Positions 1-14,799 of a DNA stretch of 64,000 nt are shown piece by piece. Both the position numbers and the translations under genes were made by a program. How positions within the stretch are numbered: the first letter of the stretch is position 1; every line of letters starts with the position of its first letter. A model generated the notes under the pieces. The model saw only the letters and a list, made by a program, of their open reading frames with translations, did not search any database and was not told the origin of the DNA. Source of the DNA: Hippophae tibetana (lineage: Eukaryota > Streptophyta > Magnoliopsida > Rosales > Elaeagnaceae); contig CM072801.1 of NCBI GenBank assembly GCA_037013495.1, forward strand, positions 75,377,816-75,441,815, written 5' to 3'.

Positions 1-3000
1 GAAATCTAAAATTCAAAAAATAGATATACGAATTTAGATACACTGCTTCAGATACCCAGACTATAATACCAAATGATGTGGATCCTTTTCGCGGACAGCC
101 TAACAACTTTAGAAGTCAAAGGAATAAGAAATATTGAATTACCAAGAAAATGGTTAAGAGGTAAAAATTAAAATCTTAAAGAGTTGGAACAAAAAAAATG
201 CAGTAAGGTGGGACCAAAATTTAAGAAGTCAATGCGTATTGTAAATTAAGGAATTTGGGTTCAAAAACATTCGGGAACTATAATGTCGCTTTGGTGCGGT
301 TTTAGGTATCCAAACAAGCTTCAATTAGATATTTTATAATAGGCATTTCGATACACGAATTAAAATTAATAACATTTTAAAGTAGTAAACCCAATTAATC
401 CCTTTAATTTTTTGAAACGATGAAATGTATTAGCTCTCTTGTTTTTATCAAGAACAAAGACTGGTCAAACGCAAAAATAAAAGAAAAGTAAAATATACTA
501 ACATTTTAAAGAAAACATAGAAATGAATTCCAAATAGCAAAACAATGACAAATAAGTAGGAAAATAACACAAGACATGATGGACAAATTTTCGTTCTTTT
601 TTTGGAATATGTCACTTAAGAAAGCAGAAAACAAACAAAGTACAAAATGTTTGAAATCTAAAATTCAACAAATAGATATACGAATTTAGATACTGCTTCA
701 GCAACCCAGACTATAATACCAAATGATGTGGATCCTTTTCGCGGACAGCCTAACAACTTTAGAACTCAAAGGAATAAGAAATATTGAATTACCAAGAAAA
801 TGGTTAAGAGGTAAAAATTAAAATCTTAAAGAGTTGGAACAGAAAACAACGCAGTAAGGTGGGACCAAAATTTAAGAAGTCTATGCGTATTGTAAATGAA
901 GGAATTTGGGTTCAAAAACATTTGGAACTATAATGTCGCTTTGGTGTGGTTTTAGGTATCCAAACAAGCTTCAATTAGATATTTTATAATAGGCATTTCG
1001 ATACACGAATTAAAATTAATAACATTTTAAAGGAGTAAACCCAATTAATCCCTTTAGGTTTTTGAAACGATGAAATGTATTAGCTCTCTTTTTTTCTCAA
1101 GAACAATGATTGGTCAAACTCAAAAAACAAAGAAAAGTAAAAGATACTAACATTTTAAAGAAAACTTCGAAATGAACTCCAAATAGGAAAACAATGACAA
1201 CAAAGTAGTAAAAAAACACAGAACTTGAGGGACATATCTCCTTTCTTTTTTTGGCATTTGTGGCTTAAGAAAGCAGAAATCAAACAAAGGACAAAATGTT
1301 TCAAATCTAAAATTCAAAAAATAGATATACGAAGATAGATACACTAATTTCAGCAAGCAAGGATGTGAGACTAAATTATATGGATCCTTTTCACAAACAA
1401 CCTAATACCTTAGAACACAAAGTAATAAGAAATATTGAATTACCAAGAAAATGGTTAAGATGGAAAAATTGAAAACCTAAATAGTTAGAACAAAAAACAA
1501 TGCAGTAAGGTGGGACCAAAATTTAAGAAGTCAATGCGTATTGTAAATGACGGAATTTGGGTTCAAAAACAATTGGAACTATAATGTCGCTTTGGTGTGG
1601 TTTTAGGTATCCAAACAAGCTTCAATTAGATATTTTATAATAGGCATTTCGATACACGAATTAAAATTAATAACATTTTAAAGTTGTAACCCCAATTAAT
1701 CCCTTTAGTTTATTGAAACGATGAACTGTAGTAGGTCTCTTGTTTTTCTCAAGACCAAAGACTGGTCAAACTCAAAAAACAAAGAAAAGTAAAATATACT
1801 AACATTTTAAAGAAAACATAGAAATGAATTCCAAATAGCAAAACAATGACAAATAAGTAGTAAAATAACACAAGACATGATGGACAAATTTTCGTTCTTT
1901 TTTTGGAATATGTCACTTAAGAAAGTAGAAAACAAACAAAGTACAAAATGTTTGAAATCTAAAATTCAAAAAATAGATATACGAATATAGATACACTGCT
2001 TCAGATACCCAGACTATAATACCAAATGATGTGGATCCTTTTCACGGACAGCCTAACAACTTTAGAACTCAAAGGAATAAGAAATATTGAATTACCGAGA
2101 AAATGGTTAAGAGGTAAAAATTAAAATCTTAAAGAGTTGGAACAAAAAAAATGCAGTAAGGTGGGACCAAAATTTAAGAAGTCAATGCGTATTGTAAATT
2201 AAGGAATTTGGGTTCAAAAACATTCGGGAACTATAATGTCGCTTTGGTGCGGTTTTAGGTATCCAAACAAGCTTCAATTAGATATTTTATAATAGGCATT
2301 TCGATACACGAATTAAAATTAATAACATTTTAAAGTAGTAAACCCAATTAATCCCTTTAATTTTTTGAAACGATGAAATGTATTAGCTCTCTTGTTTTTA
2401 TCAAGAACAAAGACTGGTCAAACTCAAAAATAAAAGAAAAGTAAAAGATACGAACATTTTAAAGAAAACATAGAAATGAATTCCAAATAGCAAAACAATG
2501 ACAAATAAGTAGGAAAATAACACAATACATGATGGACAAATTTTCGTTCTTTTTTTGGAATATGTCACTTAAGAAAGCAGAAAACAAACAAAGTACAAAA
2601 TGTTTGAAATCTAAAATTCAAAAAATAGATATACGAATTTAGATACACTGCTTCAGCAACCCAGACTATAATACCAAATGATGTGGATCCTTTTCGCGGA
2701 CAGCCTAACAACTTTAGAACTCAAAGGAATAAGAAATATTGAATTACCAAGAAAATGGTTAAGAGGTAAAAATTAAAATATTAAAGAGTTGGAATAGAAA
2801 ACAACGCAGTAAGGTGGGACCAAAATTTAAGAAGTCAATGCGTATTGTAAATGAAAGAATTTGGGTTCAAAAACATTTGGAACTATAATGTCGCTTTGGT
2901 GTGGTTTTAGGTATCCAAACAAGCTTCAATTAGATATTTTATAATAGGCATTTCGATACACGAATTAAAATTAATAACATTTTAAAGTTGTAACCCCAAT

Positions 3001-5213
3001 TAATCCCTTTAGTTTATTGAAACGATGAACTGTAGTAGGTCTCTTGTTTTTCTCTAGAACAAAGACTGGTCAAACTCAAAAAACAAAGAAAAGTAAAATA
3101 TACTAACATTTTAAAGAAAACATAGAAATGAATTCCAAATAGCAAAACAATGACAAATAAGTAGTAAAATAACACAAGACATGATGGACAAATTTTCGTT
3201 CTTTTTTTGGAATATGTCACTTAAGAAAGTAGAAAACAAACAAAGTACAAAATGTTTGAAATCAAAAATTCAAAAAATAGATATACGAATATAAATACAC
3301 TGCTTCAGATACCCAGACTATAATACCAAATGATGTGGATCCTTTTCGCGGACAGCCTAACAACTTTAGAACTCAAAGGAATAAGAAATATTGAATTACC
3401 AAGAAAATGGTTAAGAGGTAAAAATTAAAATCTTAAAGAGTTGGAACAAAAAAAATGCAGTAAGGTGGGACCAAAATTTAAGAAGTCAATGCGTATTGTA
3501 AATTAAGGAATTTGGGTTCAAAAACATTCGGGAACTATAATGTCGCTTTGGTGCGGTTTTAGGTATCCAAACAAGCTTCAATTAGATATTTTATAATAGG
3601 CATTTCGATACACGAATTAAAATTAATAACATTTTAAAGTAGTAAACCCAATTAATCCCTTTAATTTTTTGAAACGATGAAATGTATTAGCTCTCTTGTT
3701 TTTATCAAGAACAAAGACTGGTCAAACTCAAAAATAAAAGAAAAGTAAAAGATACGAACATTTTAAAGAAAACATAGAAATGAATTCCAAATAGCAAAAC
3801 AATGACAAATAAGTAGGAAAATAACACAATACATGATGGACAAATTTTCGTTCTTTTTTTGGAATATGTCACTTAAGAAAGCAGAAAACAAACAAAGTAC
3901 AAAATGTTTGAAATCTAAAATTCAAAAAATAGATATACGAATTTAGATACACTGCTTCAGCAACCCAGACTATAATACCAAATGATGTGGATCCTTTTCG
4001 CGGACAGCCTAACAACTTTAGAACTCAAAGGAATAAGAAATATTGAATTACCAAGAAAATGGTTAAGAGGTAAAAATTAAAATATTAAAGAGTTGGAACA
4101 GAAAACAACGCAGTAAGGTGGGACCAAAATTTAAGAAGTCAATGCGTATTGTAAATGAAAGAATTTGGGTTCAAAAACATTTGGAACTATAATGTCGCTT
4201 TGGTGTGGTTTTAGGTATCCAAACAAGCTTCAATTAGATATTTTATAATAGGCATTTCGATACACGAATTAAAATTAATAACATTTTAAAGTTGTAACCC
4301 CAATTAATCCCTTTAGTTTATTGAAACGATGAACTGTAGTAGGTCTCTTGTTTTTCTCTAGAACAAAGACTGGTCAAACTCAAAAAACAAAGAAAAGTAA
4401 AATATACTAACATTTTAAAGAAAACATAGAAATGAATTCCAAATAGCAAAACAATGACAAATAAGTAGTAAAATAACACAAGACATGATGGACAAATTTT
4501 CGTTCTTTTTTTGGAATATGTCACTTAAGAAAGTAGAAAACAAACAAAGTACAAAATGTTTGAAATCAAAAATTCAAAAAATAGATATACGAATATAAAT
4601 ACACTGCTTCAGATACCCAGACTATAATACCAAATGATGTGGATCCTTTTCGCGGACAGCCTAACAACTTTAGAACTCAAAGGAATAAGAAATATTGAAT
4701 TACCAAGAAAATGGTTAAGAGGTAAAAATTAAAATCTTAAAGAGTTGGAACAAAAAAAATGCAGTAAGGTGGGACCAAAATTTAAGAAGTCAATGCGTAT
4801 TGTAAATTAAGGAATTTGGGTTCAAAAACATTCGGGAACTATAATGTCGCTTTGGTGCGGTTTTAGGTATCCAAACAAGCTTCAATTAGATATTTTATAA
4901 TAGGCATTTCGATACAGGAATTAAAATTAATAACATTTTAAAGTAGTAAACCCAATTAATCCCTTTAATTTTTTTAAACGATGAAATGTATTAGCTCTCT
5001 TGTTTTTATCAAGAACAAAGACTGGTCAAACTCAAAAATAAAAGAAAAGTAAATGATACTAACATTTTAAAGAAAACATAGAAATGAATTCCAAATAGCA
5101 AAACAATGACAAATAAGTAGGAAAATAACACAATACATGATGGACAAATTTTCGTTCTTTTTTTGGAATATGTCACTTAAGAAAGCAGAAAACAAACAAA
5201 GTACAAAATGTTT
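1..5213. repeat. Satellite block 1: mostly B-B' dimers of 1304 bp
   Basis: Monomers start at 1, 653, 1302, 1954, 2606, 3258, 3910 and 4562. Units at 1, 1954, 3258 and 4562 read GATACCCAG and have an AAAAAAAATGCAG stretch and ACATTCGGG. Units at 653, 2606 and 3910 read GCAACCCAG with AGAAAACAACGCAG and ACATTTGG. This gives a dimer of period 1304 bp; 1954-3257 and 3258-4561 are almost identical by eye. The unit at 1302 is class A and interrupts the dimer rhythm. Confidence 0.9.
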
Positions 5214-8200
5214 GAAATCTAAAATTCAAAAAATAGATATACGAATTTAGATACACTGCTTCAGCAACCCAGACTATAATACCAAATGATGTGGATCCTT
5301 TTCGCGGACAGCCTAACAACTTTAGAACTCAAAGGAATAAGAAATATTGAATTACCAAGAAAATGGTTAAGACGTAAAAATTAAAATCTTAAAGAGTTGG
5401 AACAGAAAACAACGCAGTAAGGTGGGACCAAAATTTAAGAAGTCAATGCGTATTGTAAATGAAAGAATTTGGGTTCAAAAACATGGGGAACTATAATGTC
5501 GCTTTGATGCGGTTTTAGGTATCCGAACAAGCTTCAATTAGATATTTTATAATAGGCATTTCGATACACGAATTAAAATTAATAACATTTTAAAGTAGTA
5601 AACCCAATTAATCCCTTTAGTTTTTTGAAACGATGAAATGTATTAGCTCTCTTTTTTTCTCAAGAACAAGGATTGGTCAAACTCAAAAAACAAAGAAAAG
5701 TAAAATATACTAACATTTTAAAGAAAACATAGAAATGAATTCCAAATAGCAAAACAATGACAAATAAGTAGTAAAATAACACAAGACATGATGGACAAAT
5801 TTTCGTTCTTTTTTTGGAATATGTCACTTAAGAAAGCAGAAAACAAACAAAGTACAAAATGTATTCCAAATAGCAAAACAATGACAAATAAGTAGGAAAA
5901 TAACACAATACATGATGGACAAATTTTCGTTCTTTTTTTGGAATATGTCACTTAAGAAAGCAGAAAACAAACAAAGTACAAAATGTTTGAAATCTAAAAT
6001 TCAAAAAATAGATATACGGATATAGATACACTGCTTCAGATACCCAGACTATAATACCAAATGATGTGGATCCTTTTCGCGGACAGCCTAACAACTTTAG
6101 AACTCAAAGGAATAAGAAATATTGAATTACCAAGAAAATGGTTAAGAGATAAAAATTAAAATCTTAAAGAGTTGGAACAGAAAACAACGCAGTAAGGTGG
6201 GACCAAAATTTAAGAAGTCTATGCGTATTGTAAATGAAGGAATTTGGGTTCAAAAACATTTGGAACTATAATGTCTCTTTGGTGTGGTTTTAGGTATCCA
6301 AAGAAGCTTCAATTAGATATTTTATAATAGGCATTTCGATACACGAATTAAAATTAATAACATTTTAAAGTAGTAAACCCAATTAATCCCTTTAGTTTTT
6401 TGAAACGATGAAATGTATTAGCTCTCTTTTTTTCTCAAGAACAATGATTGGTCAAACTCAAAAAACAAAGAAAAGTAAAAGATACTAACATTTTAAAGAA
6501 AACATAGAAATGAATTCCAAATAGCAAAACAATGACAAATAAGTAGGAAAATAACACAATACATGATGGACAAATTTTCGTTCTTTTTTTGGAATATGTC
6601 ACTTAAGAAAGCAGAAAACAAACAAAGTACAAAATGTATTCCAAATAGCAAAACAATGACAAATAAGTAGGAAAATAACACAATACATGATGGACAAATT
6701 TTCGTTCTTTTTTTGGAATATGTCACTTAAGAAAGCAGAAAACAAACAAAGTACAAAATGTTTGAAATCTAAAATTCAAAAAATAGATATACGAATTTAG
6801 ATACACTGCTTCAGCAACCCAGACTATAATACCAAATGATGTGGATCCTTTTCGCGGACAGCCTAACAACTTTAGAACTCAAAGGAATAAGAAATATTGA
6901 ATTACCAAGAAAATGGTAAAGAGGTAAAAATTAAAATCTTAAAGAGTTGGAACAGAAAACAACGCAGTAAGGTGGGACCAAAATTTAAGAAGTCAATGCG
7001 TATTGTAAATGAAAGAATTTGGGTTCAAAAACATTTGGAACTATAATGTCGCTTTGGTGTGGTTTTAGGTATCCAAACAAGCTTCAATTAGATATTTTAT
7101 AATAGGCATTTCGATACACGAATTAAAATTAATAACATTTTAAAGTAGTAAACCCAATTAATCCCTTTAGTTTTTTGAAACGATGAAATGTATTAGCTCT
7201 CTTTTTTTCTCAAGAACAATGATTGGTCAAACTCAAAAAACAAAGAAAAGTAAAAGATACTAACATTTTAAAGAAAACATAGAAATGAATTCCAAATAGC
7301 AAAACAATGACAAATAAGTAGGAAAATAACACAATACATGATGGACAAATTTTCGTTCTTTTTTTGGAATATGTCACTTAAGAAAGCAGAAAACAAACAA
7401 AGTACAAAATGTATTCCAAATAGCAAAACAATGACAAATAAGTAGGAAAATAACACAATACATGATGGACAAATTTTCGTTCTTTTTTTGGAATATGTCA
7501 CTTAAGAAAGCAGAAAACAAACAAAGTACAAAATGTTTGAAATCTAAAATTCAAAAAATAGATATACGAATTTAGATACACTGCTTCAGCAACCCAGACT
7601 ATAATACCAAATGATGTGGATCCTTTTCGCGGACAGCCTAACAACTTTAGAACTCAAAGGAATAAGAAATATTGAATTACCAAGAAAATGGTAAAGAGGT
7701 AAAAATTAAAATCTTAAAGAGTTGGAACAGAAAACAACGCAGTAAGGTGGGACCAAAATTTAAGAAGTCAATGCGTATTGTAAATGAAAGAATTTGGGTT
7801 CAAAAACATTTGGAACTATAATGTCGCTTTGGTGTGGTTTTAGGTATCCAAACAAGCTTCAATTAGATATTTTATAATAGGCATTTCGATACACGAATTA
7901 AAATTAATAACATTTTAAAGTAGTAAACCCAATTAATCCCTTTAGTTTTTTGAAACGATGAAATGTATTAGCTCTCTTTTTTTCTCAAGAACAATGATTG
8001 GTCAAACTCAAAAAACAAAGAAAAGTAAAAGATACTAACATTTTAAAGAAAACATAGAAATGAATTCCAAATAGCAAAACAATGACAAATAAGTAGGAAA
8101 ATAACACAATACATGATGGACAAATTTTCGTTCTTTTTTTGGAATATGTCACTTAAGAAAGCAGAAAACAAACAAAGTACAAAATGTATTCCAAATAGCA

Positions 8201-8313
8201 AAACAATGACAAATAAGTAGGAAAATAACACAATACATGATGGACAAATTTTCGTTCTTTTTTTGGAATATGTCACTTAAGAAAGCAGAAAACAAACAAA
8301 GTACAAAATGTTT
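5214..8313. repeat. Satellite block 2: four 775-bp units in a row
   Basis: Units start at 5214, 5989, 6764 and 7539 and are each exactly 775 bp. Each is a class B monomer carrying an extra tandem copy of a 124-bp segment near its 3' end. Units at 6764 and 7539 are nearly indistinguishable and share the rare variant ATGGTAAAGAGG in place of ATGGTTAAGAGG. This indicates recent amplification of the enlarged monomer itself as the repeat unit. Confidence 0.92.
5739..5986. repeat. 124-bp tandem duplication inside a monomer (first of eight cases)
   Basis: The segment beginning ATTCCAAATAGC at 5739 recurs at 5863. The first copy is preceded by GAAATGA and the second by AAAATGT, so the junction lies at a short AAATG microhomology. 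The same duplication occurs with first-copy starts at 6514, 7289, 8064, 10794, 11570, 12345 and 13899. In the 10794 case the spacing is 125 bp because of one extra A. Replication slippage or unequal exchange at the microhomology would explain the origin, and spread of the enlarged monomer would explain the copies. Confidence 0.92.
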
Positions 8314-11300
8314 GAAATCTAAAATTCAAAAAATAGATATACGAATTTAGATACACTGCTTCAGCAACCCAGACTATAATACCAAATGATGTGGATCCTT
8401 TTCGCGGACAGCCTAACAACTTTAGAACTCAAAGGAATAAGAAATATTGAATTACCAAGAAAATGGTAAAGAGGTAAAAATTAAAATCTTAAAGAGTTGG
8501 AACAGAAAACAACGCAGTAAGGTGGGACCAAAATTTAAGAAGTCAATGCGTATTGTAAATGAAAGAATTTGGGTTCAAAAACATTTGGAACTATAATGTC
8601 GCTTTGGTGTGGTTTTAGGTATCCAAACAAGCTTCAATTAGATATTTTATAATAGGCATTTCGATACACGAATTAAAATTAATAACATTTTAAAGTAGTA
8701 AACCCAATTAATCCCTTTAGTTTTTTGAAACGATGAAATGTATTAGCTCTCTTTTTTTCTCAAGAACAAGGATTGGTCAAACTCAAAAAACAAAGAAAAG
8801 TAAAATATACTAACATTTTAAAGAAAACATAGAAATGAATTCCAAATAGCAAAACAATGACAAATAAGTAGTAAAATAACACAAGACATGATGGACAAAT
8901 TTTCGTTCTTTTTTTGGAATATGTCACTTAAGAAAGTAGAAAACAAACAAAGTACAAAATGTTTGAAATCTAAAATTCAAAAAATAGATATACGAATATA
9001 GATACACTGCTTCAGATACCCAGACTATAATACCAAATGATGTGGATCCTTTTCGCGGACAGCCTAACAACTTTAGAACTCAAAGGAATAAGAAATATTG
9101 AATTACCAAGAAAATGGTTAAGAGGTACCAATTAAAATCTTAAAGAGTTGGAACAGAAAACAACGCAGTAAGGTGGGACCAAAATTTAAGAAGTCAATGC
9201 GTATTGTAAATGAAAGAATTTGGGTTCAAAAACATTTGGAACTATAATGTCGCTATGGTGTGGTTTTAGGTATCCAAACAAGCTTCAATTAGATATTTTA
9301 TAATAGGCATTTCGATACACGAATTAAAATTAATAACATTTTAAAGTAGTAAACCCAATTAATCCCTTTAGTTTTTTGAAACGATGAAATGTATTAGCTC
9401 TCTTTTTTTCTCAAGAACAATGATTGGTCAAACTCAAAAAACAAAGAAAAGTAAAAGATACTAACATTTTAAAGAAAACTTCGAAATGAACACCAAATAG
9501 GAAAACAATGACAACAAAGTTGTAAAAAAACACAGAACTTGAGGGACATATCTCCTTTCTTTTTTTGGCATTTGTGGCTTAAGAAAGCAGAAATCAAACA
9601 AAGGACAAAATGTTTCAAATCTAAAATTCAAAAAATAGATATACGAAGATAGATACACATATTTCAGCAAGCAAGGATGTGAGACTAAATTATATGGATC
9701 CTTTTCACAAACAACCTAATACCTTAGAACACAAAGTAATAAGAAATATTGAATTACCAAGAAAATGGTTAAGATGGAAAAATTGAAAACCTAAAGAGTT
9801 AGAACAAAAAACAATGCAGTAAGGTGGAACCAAAATTTAAGAAGTCAATGCGTATTGTAAATGACGGAATTTGGGTTCAAAAACATGGGGAACTAAAGTA
9901 TCGCTTTGTTGCGGTTTTTAGGTATCCAAACAAGCTTCAATTTGATATTTTATAATTGTAATGTCGAGACACGAATTAAAATTAATAACATTTTAAAGTT
10001 GTAACCCCAATTAATCCCTTTAGTTTATTGAAACAATGAACTATAGTAGGTCTCTTGTTTTTCTCAAGAACAAAGACTGGTCAAACTCAAAAAACAAAGA
10101 AAAGTAAAATATACTAACATTTTAAAGAAAACATAGAAATGAATTCCAAATAGCAAAACAATGACAAATAAGTAGGAAAATAACACAATACATGATGGAC
10201 AAATTTTCGTTCTTTTTTTGGAATATGTCACTTAAGAAAGCAGAAAACAAATAAAGTACAAAATGTTTGAAATCTAAAATTCAAAAAATAGATATACGGA
10301 TATAGATACACTGCTTCAGATACCCAGACTATAATACCAAATGATGTGGATCCTTTTCGCGGACAGCCTAACAACTTTAGAACTCAAAGGAATAAGAAAT
10401 ATTGAATTACCAAGAAAATGGTTAAGAGATAAAAATTAAAATCTTAAAGAGTTGGAACAGAAAACAACGCAGTAAGGTGGGACCAAAATTTAAGAAGTCT
10501 ATGCGTATTGTAAATGAAGGAATTTGGGTTCAAAAACATTTGGAACTATAATGTCGCTTTGGTGTGGTTTTAGGTATCCAAAGAAGCTTCAATTAGATAT
10601 TTTATAATAGGCATTTCGATACACGAATTAAAATTAATAACATTTTAAAGTAGTAAACCCAATTAATCCCTTTAGTTTTTTGAAACGATGAAATGTATTA
10701 GCTCTCTTTTTTTCTCAAGAACAATGATTGGTCAAACTCAAAAAACAAAGAAAAGTAAAAGATACTAACATTTTAAAGAAAACATAGAAATGAATTCCAA
10801 AATAGCAAAACAATGACAAATAAGTAGGAAAATAACACAATACATGATGGACAAATTTTCGTTCTTTTTTTGGAATATGTCACTTAAGAAAGCAGAAAAC
10901 AAACAAAGTACAAAATGTATTCCAAATAGCAAAACAATGACAAATAAGTAGGAAAATAACACAAGACATGATGGACAAATTTTCGTTCTTTTTTTGGAAT
11001 ATGTCACTTAAGAAAGCAGAAAACAAACAAAGTACAAAATGTTTGAAATCTAAAATTCAAAAAATAGATATACGAATTTAGATACACTAGTTTAACAACC
11101 CAGACTATAATACCAAATGATGTGGATCCTTTTCGCGGACAGCCTAACAACTTTAGAACTCAAAGGAATAAGAAATATTGAATTACCAAGAAAATGGTTA
11201 AGAGATAAAAATTAAAATCTTAAAGAGTTGGAACAGAAAACAACGCAGTAAGGTGGGACCAAAATTTAAGAAGTCTATGCGTATTGTAAATGAAGGAATT

Positions 11301-13245
11301 TGGGTTCAAAAACATTTGGAACTATAATGTCCCTTTGGTGTGGTTTTAGGTATCCAAAGAAGCTTCAATTAGATATTTTATAATAGGCATTTCGATACAC
11401 GAATTAAAATTAATAACATTTTAAAGTAGTAAACCCAATTAATCCCTTTAGTTTTTTGAAACGATGAAATGTATTAGCTCTCTTTTTTTCTCAAGAACAA
11501 TGATTGGTCAAACTCAAAAAACAAAGAAAAGTAAAAGATACTAACATTTTAAAGAAAACATAGAAATGAATTCCAAATAGGAAAACAATGACAAATAAGT
11601 TGGAAAATAACACAATACATGATATACAAATTTTCGTTCTTTTTTTGGAATATGTCACTTAAGAAAGCAGAAAACAAACAAAGTACAAAATGTATTCCAA
11701 ATAGCAAAACAATGACAAATAAGTAGGAAAATAACACAATACATGATGGACAAATTTTCGTTCTTTTTTTGGAATATGTCACTTAAGAAAGCAGATAACA
11801 AACAAAGTACAAAATGTTTGAAATCTAAAATTCAAAAAATAGATATACGAATTTAGATACACTGCTTCAGCAACCCAGACTATAATACCAAATGATGTGG
11901 ATCCTTTTCGCGGACAGCCTAACAACTTTAGAACTCAAAGGAATAAGAAATATTGAATTACCAAGAAAATGGTTAAGAGATAAAAATTAAAATCTTAAAG
12001 AGTTGGAACAGAAAACAACGCAGTAAGGTGGGACCAAAATTTAAGAAGTCTATGCGTATTGTAAATGAAGGAATTTGGGTTCAAAAACATTTGGAACTAT
12101 AATGTCCCTTTGGTGTGGTTTTAGGTATCCAAAGAAGCTTCAATTAGATATTTTATAATAGGCATTTCGATACACGAATTAAAATTAATAACATTTTAAA
12201 GTAGTAAACCCAATTAATCCCTTTAGTTTTTTGAAACGATGAAATGTATTAGCTCTCTTTTTTTCTCAAGAACAATGATTGGTCAAACTCAAAAAACAAA
12301 GAAAAGTAAAAGATACTAACATTTTAAAGAAAACATAGAAATGAATTCCAAATAGGAAAACAATGACAAATAAGTTGGAAAATAACACAATACATGATAT
12401 ACAAATTTTCGTTCTTTTTTTGGAATATGTCACTTAAGAAAGCAGAAAACAAACAAAGTACAAAATGTATTCCAAATAGCAAAACAATGACAAATAAGTA
12501 GGAAAATAACACAATACATGATGGACAAATTTTCGTTCTTTTTTTGGAATATGTCACTTAAGAAAGCAGAAAACAAACAAAGTACAAAATGTTTGAAATC
12601 TAAAATTCAAAAAATAGATATACGAATTTAGATACACTGCTTCAGCAACCCAGACTATAATACCAAATGATGTGGATCCTTTTCGCGGACAGCCTAACAA
12701 CTTTAGAACTCAAAGGAATAAGAAATATTGAATTACCAAGAAAATGGTAAAGAGGTAAAAATTAAAATCTTAAAGAGTTGGAACAGAAAACAACGCAGTA
12801 AGGTGGGACCAAAATTTAAGAAGTCAATGCGTATTGTAAATGAAAGAATTTGGGTTCAAAAACATTTGGAACTATAATGTCGCTTTGGTGTGGTTTTAGG
12901 TATCCAAACAAGCTTCAATTAGATATTTTATAATAGGCATTTCGATACACGAATTAAAATTAATAACATTTTAAAGTAGTAAACCCAATTAATCCCTTTA
13001 GTTTTTTGAAACGATGAAATGTATTAGCTCTCTTTTTTTCTCAAGAACAATGATTGGTCAAACTCAAAAAACAAAGAAAAGTAAAAGATACTAACATTTT
13101 AAAGAAAACTTCGAAATGAACACCAAATAGGAAAACAATGACAACAAAGTTGTAAAAAAACACAGAACTTGAGGGACATATCTCCTTTCTTTTTTTGGCA
13201 TTTGTGGCTTAAGAAAGCAGAAATCAAACAAAGGACAAAATGTTT
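8314..13245. repeat. Satellite block 3: mixed 651- and 775-bp units
   Basis: Units start at 8314 (651 bp), 8965 (651), 9616 (653, class A), 10269 (776), 11045 (775), 11820 (775) and 12595 (651). Normal-length and 124-bp-expanded monomers are interspersed. In units 11045 and 11820 the first 124-bp copy carries the shared variants CAAATAGGAAAAC and CATGATATACAAATT, which separates them from the 5214-8313 group and suggests a second round of local amplification. Confidence 0.88.
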
Positions 13246-13373
13246 CAAATCTAAAATTCAAAAAATAGATATACGAAGATAGATACACTAATTTCAGCAA
13301 TGGACAAATTTTCGTTCTTTTTTTGGAATATGTCACTTAAGAAAGCAGAAAACAAACAAAGTACAAAATGTTT
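13246..13373. repeat. Monomer remnant of 128 bp, internal deletion
   Basis: This unit keeps about 55 bp of the start of a class A monomer (13246-13300, ending TTTCAGCAA) joined directly to the last 73 bp of a class B monomer (from TGGACAAATTTTCG). Compared with the complete class A unit at 9616-10268, about 525 bp are missing. It is a deletion or unequal-crossover scar and a unique landmark in the array. Confidence 0.9.
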
Positions 13374-14799
13374 GAAATCTAAAATTCAAAAAATAGATAT
13401 ACGAATTTAGATACACTGCTTCAGCAACCCAAACTATAATACCAAATGATGTGGATCCTTTTCGCGGACAGCCTAACAACTTTAGAACTCAAAGGAATAA
13501 GAAATATTGAATTACCAAGAAAATGGTTAAGAGATAAAAATTAAAATCTTAAAGAGTTGGAACAGAAAACAACGCAGTAAGGTGGGACCAAAATTTAAGA
13601 AGTCTATGCGTATTGTAAATGAAGGAATTTGGGTTCAAAAACATTTGGAACTATAATGTCGCTTTGGTGTGGTTTTAGGTATCCAAAGAAGCTTCAATTA
13701 GATATTTTATAATAAGCATTTCGATACACGAATTAAAATTAATAACATTTTAAAGTAGTAAACCCAATTAATCCCTTTAGTTTTTTGAAACGATGAAATG
13801 TATTAGCTCTCTTTTTTTCTCAAGAACAATGATTGGTCAAACTCAAAAAACAAAGAAAAGTAAAAGATACTAACATTTTAAAGAAAACATAGAAATGAAT
13901 TCCAAATAGGAAAACAATGACAAATAAGTAGGAAAATAACACAATACATGATATACAAATTTTCGTTCTTTTTTTGGAATATGTCACTTAAGAAAGCAGA
14001 AAACAAACAAAGTACAAAATGTATTCCAAATAGCAAAACAATGACAAATAAGTAGGAAAATAACACAATACATGATGGACAAATTTTCGTTCTTTTTTTG
14101 GAATATGTCACTTAAGAAAGCAGAAAACAAACAAAGTACAAAATGTTTGAAATCTAAAATTCAAAAAATAGATATACGAATTTAGATACACTGCTTCAGC
14201 AACCCAGACTATAATACCAAATGATGTGGATCCTTTTCGCGGACAGCCTAACAACTTTAGAACTCAAAGGAATAAGAAATATTGAATTACCAAGAAAATG
14301 GTTAAGAGGTAAAAATTAAAATCTTAAAGAGTTGGAACAGAAAACAACGCAGTAAGGTGGGACCAAAATTTAAGAAGTCAATGCGTATTGTAAATGAAAG
14401 AATTTGGGTTCAAAAACATTGGGAACTATAATGTCGCTTTGGTGTGGTTTTAGGTATCCAAACAAGCTTCAATTAGATATTTTATAATAGGCATTTCGAT
14501 ACACGAATTAAAATTAATAACATTTTAAAGTAGTAAACCCAATTAATCCCTTTAGTTTTTTGAAACGATGAAATGTATTAGCTCTCTTTTTTTCTCAAGA
14601 ACAATGATTGGTCAAACTCAAAAAACAAAGAAAAGTAAAAGATACTAACATTTTAAAGAAAACTTCGAAATGAACTCCAAATAGGAAAAAAATGACAACA
14701 AAGTAGTAAAAAAACATAGAACTTGAGGGACATATCTCCTTTCTTTTTTTGGCATTTGTGGCTTAAGAAAGCAGAAATCAAACAAAGGACAAAATGTTT
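13374..14799. repeat. Satellite block 4: one 775-bp and one 651-bp unit
   Basis: Units start at 13374 (775 bp, with the 124-bp duplication and the CATGATATACAAATT variant) and 14149 (651 bp, class B body with a class A-like 3' end). This is the last occurrence of the 124-bp duplication in the array. Confidence 0.88.
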
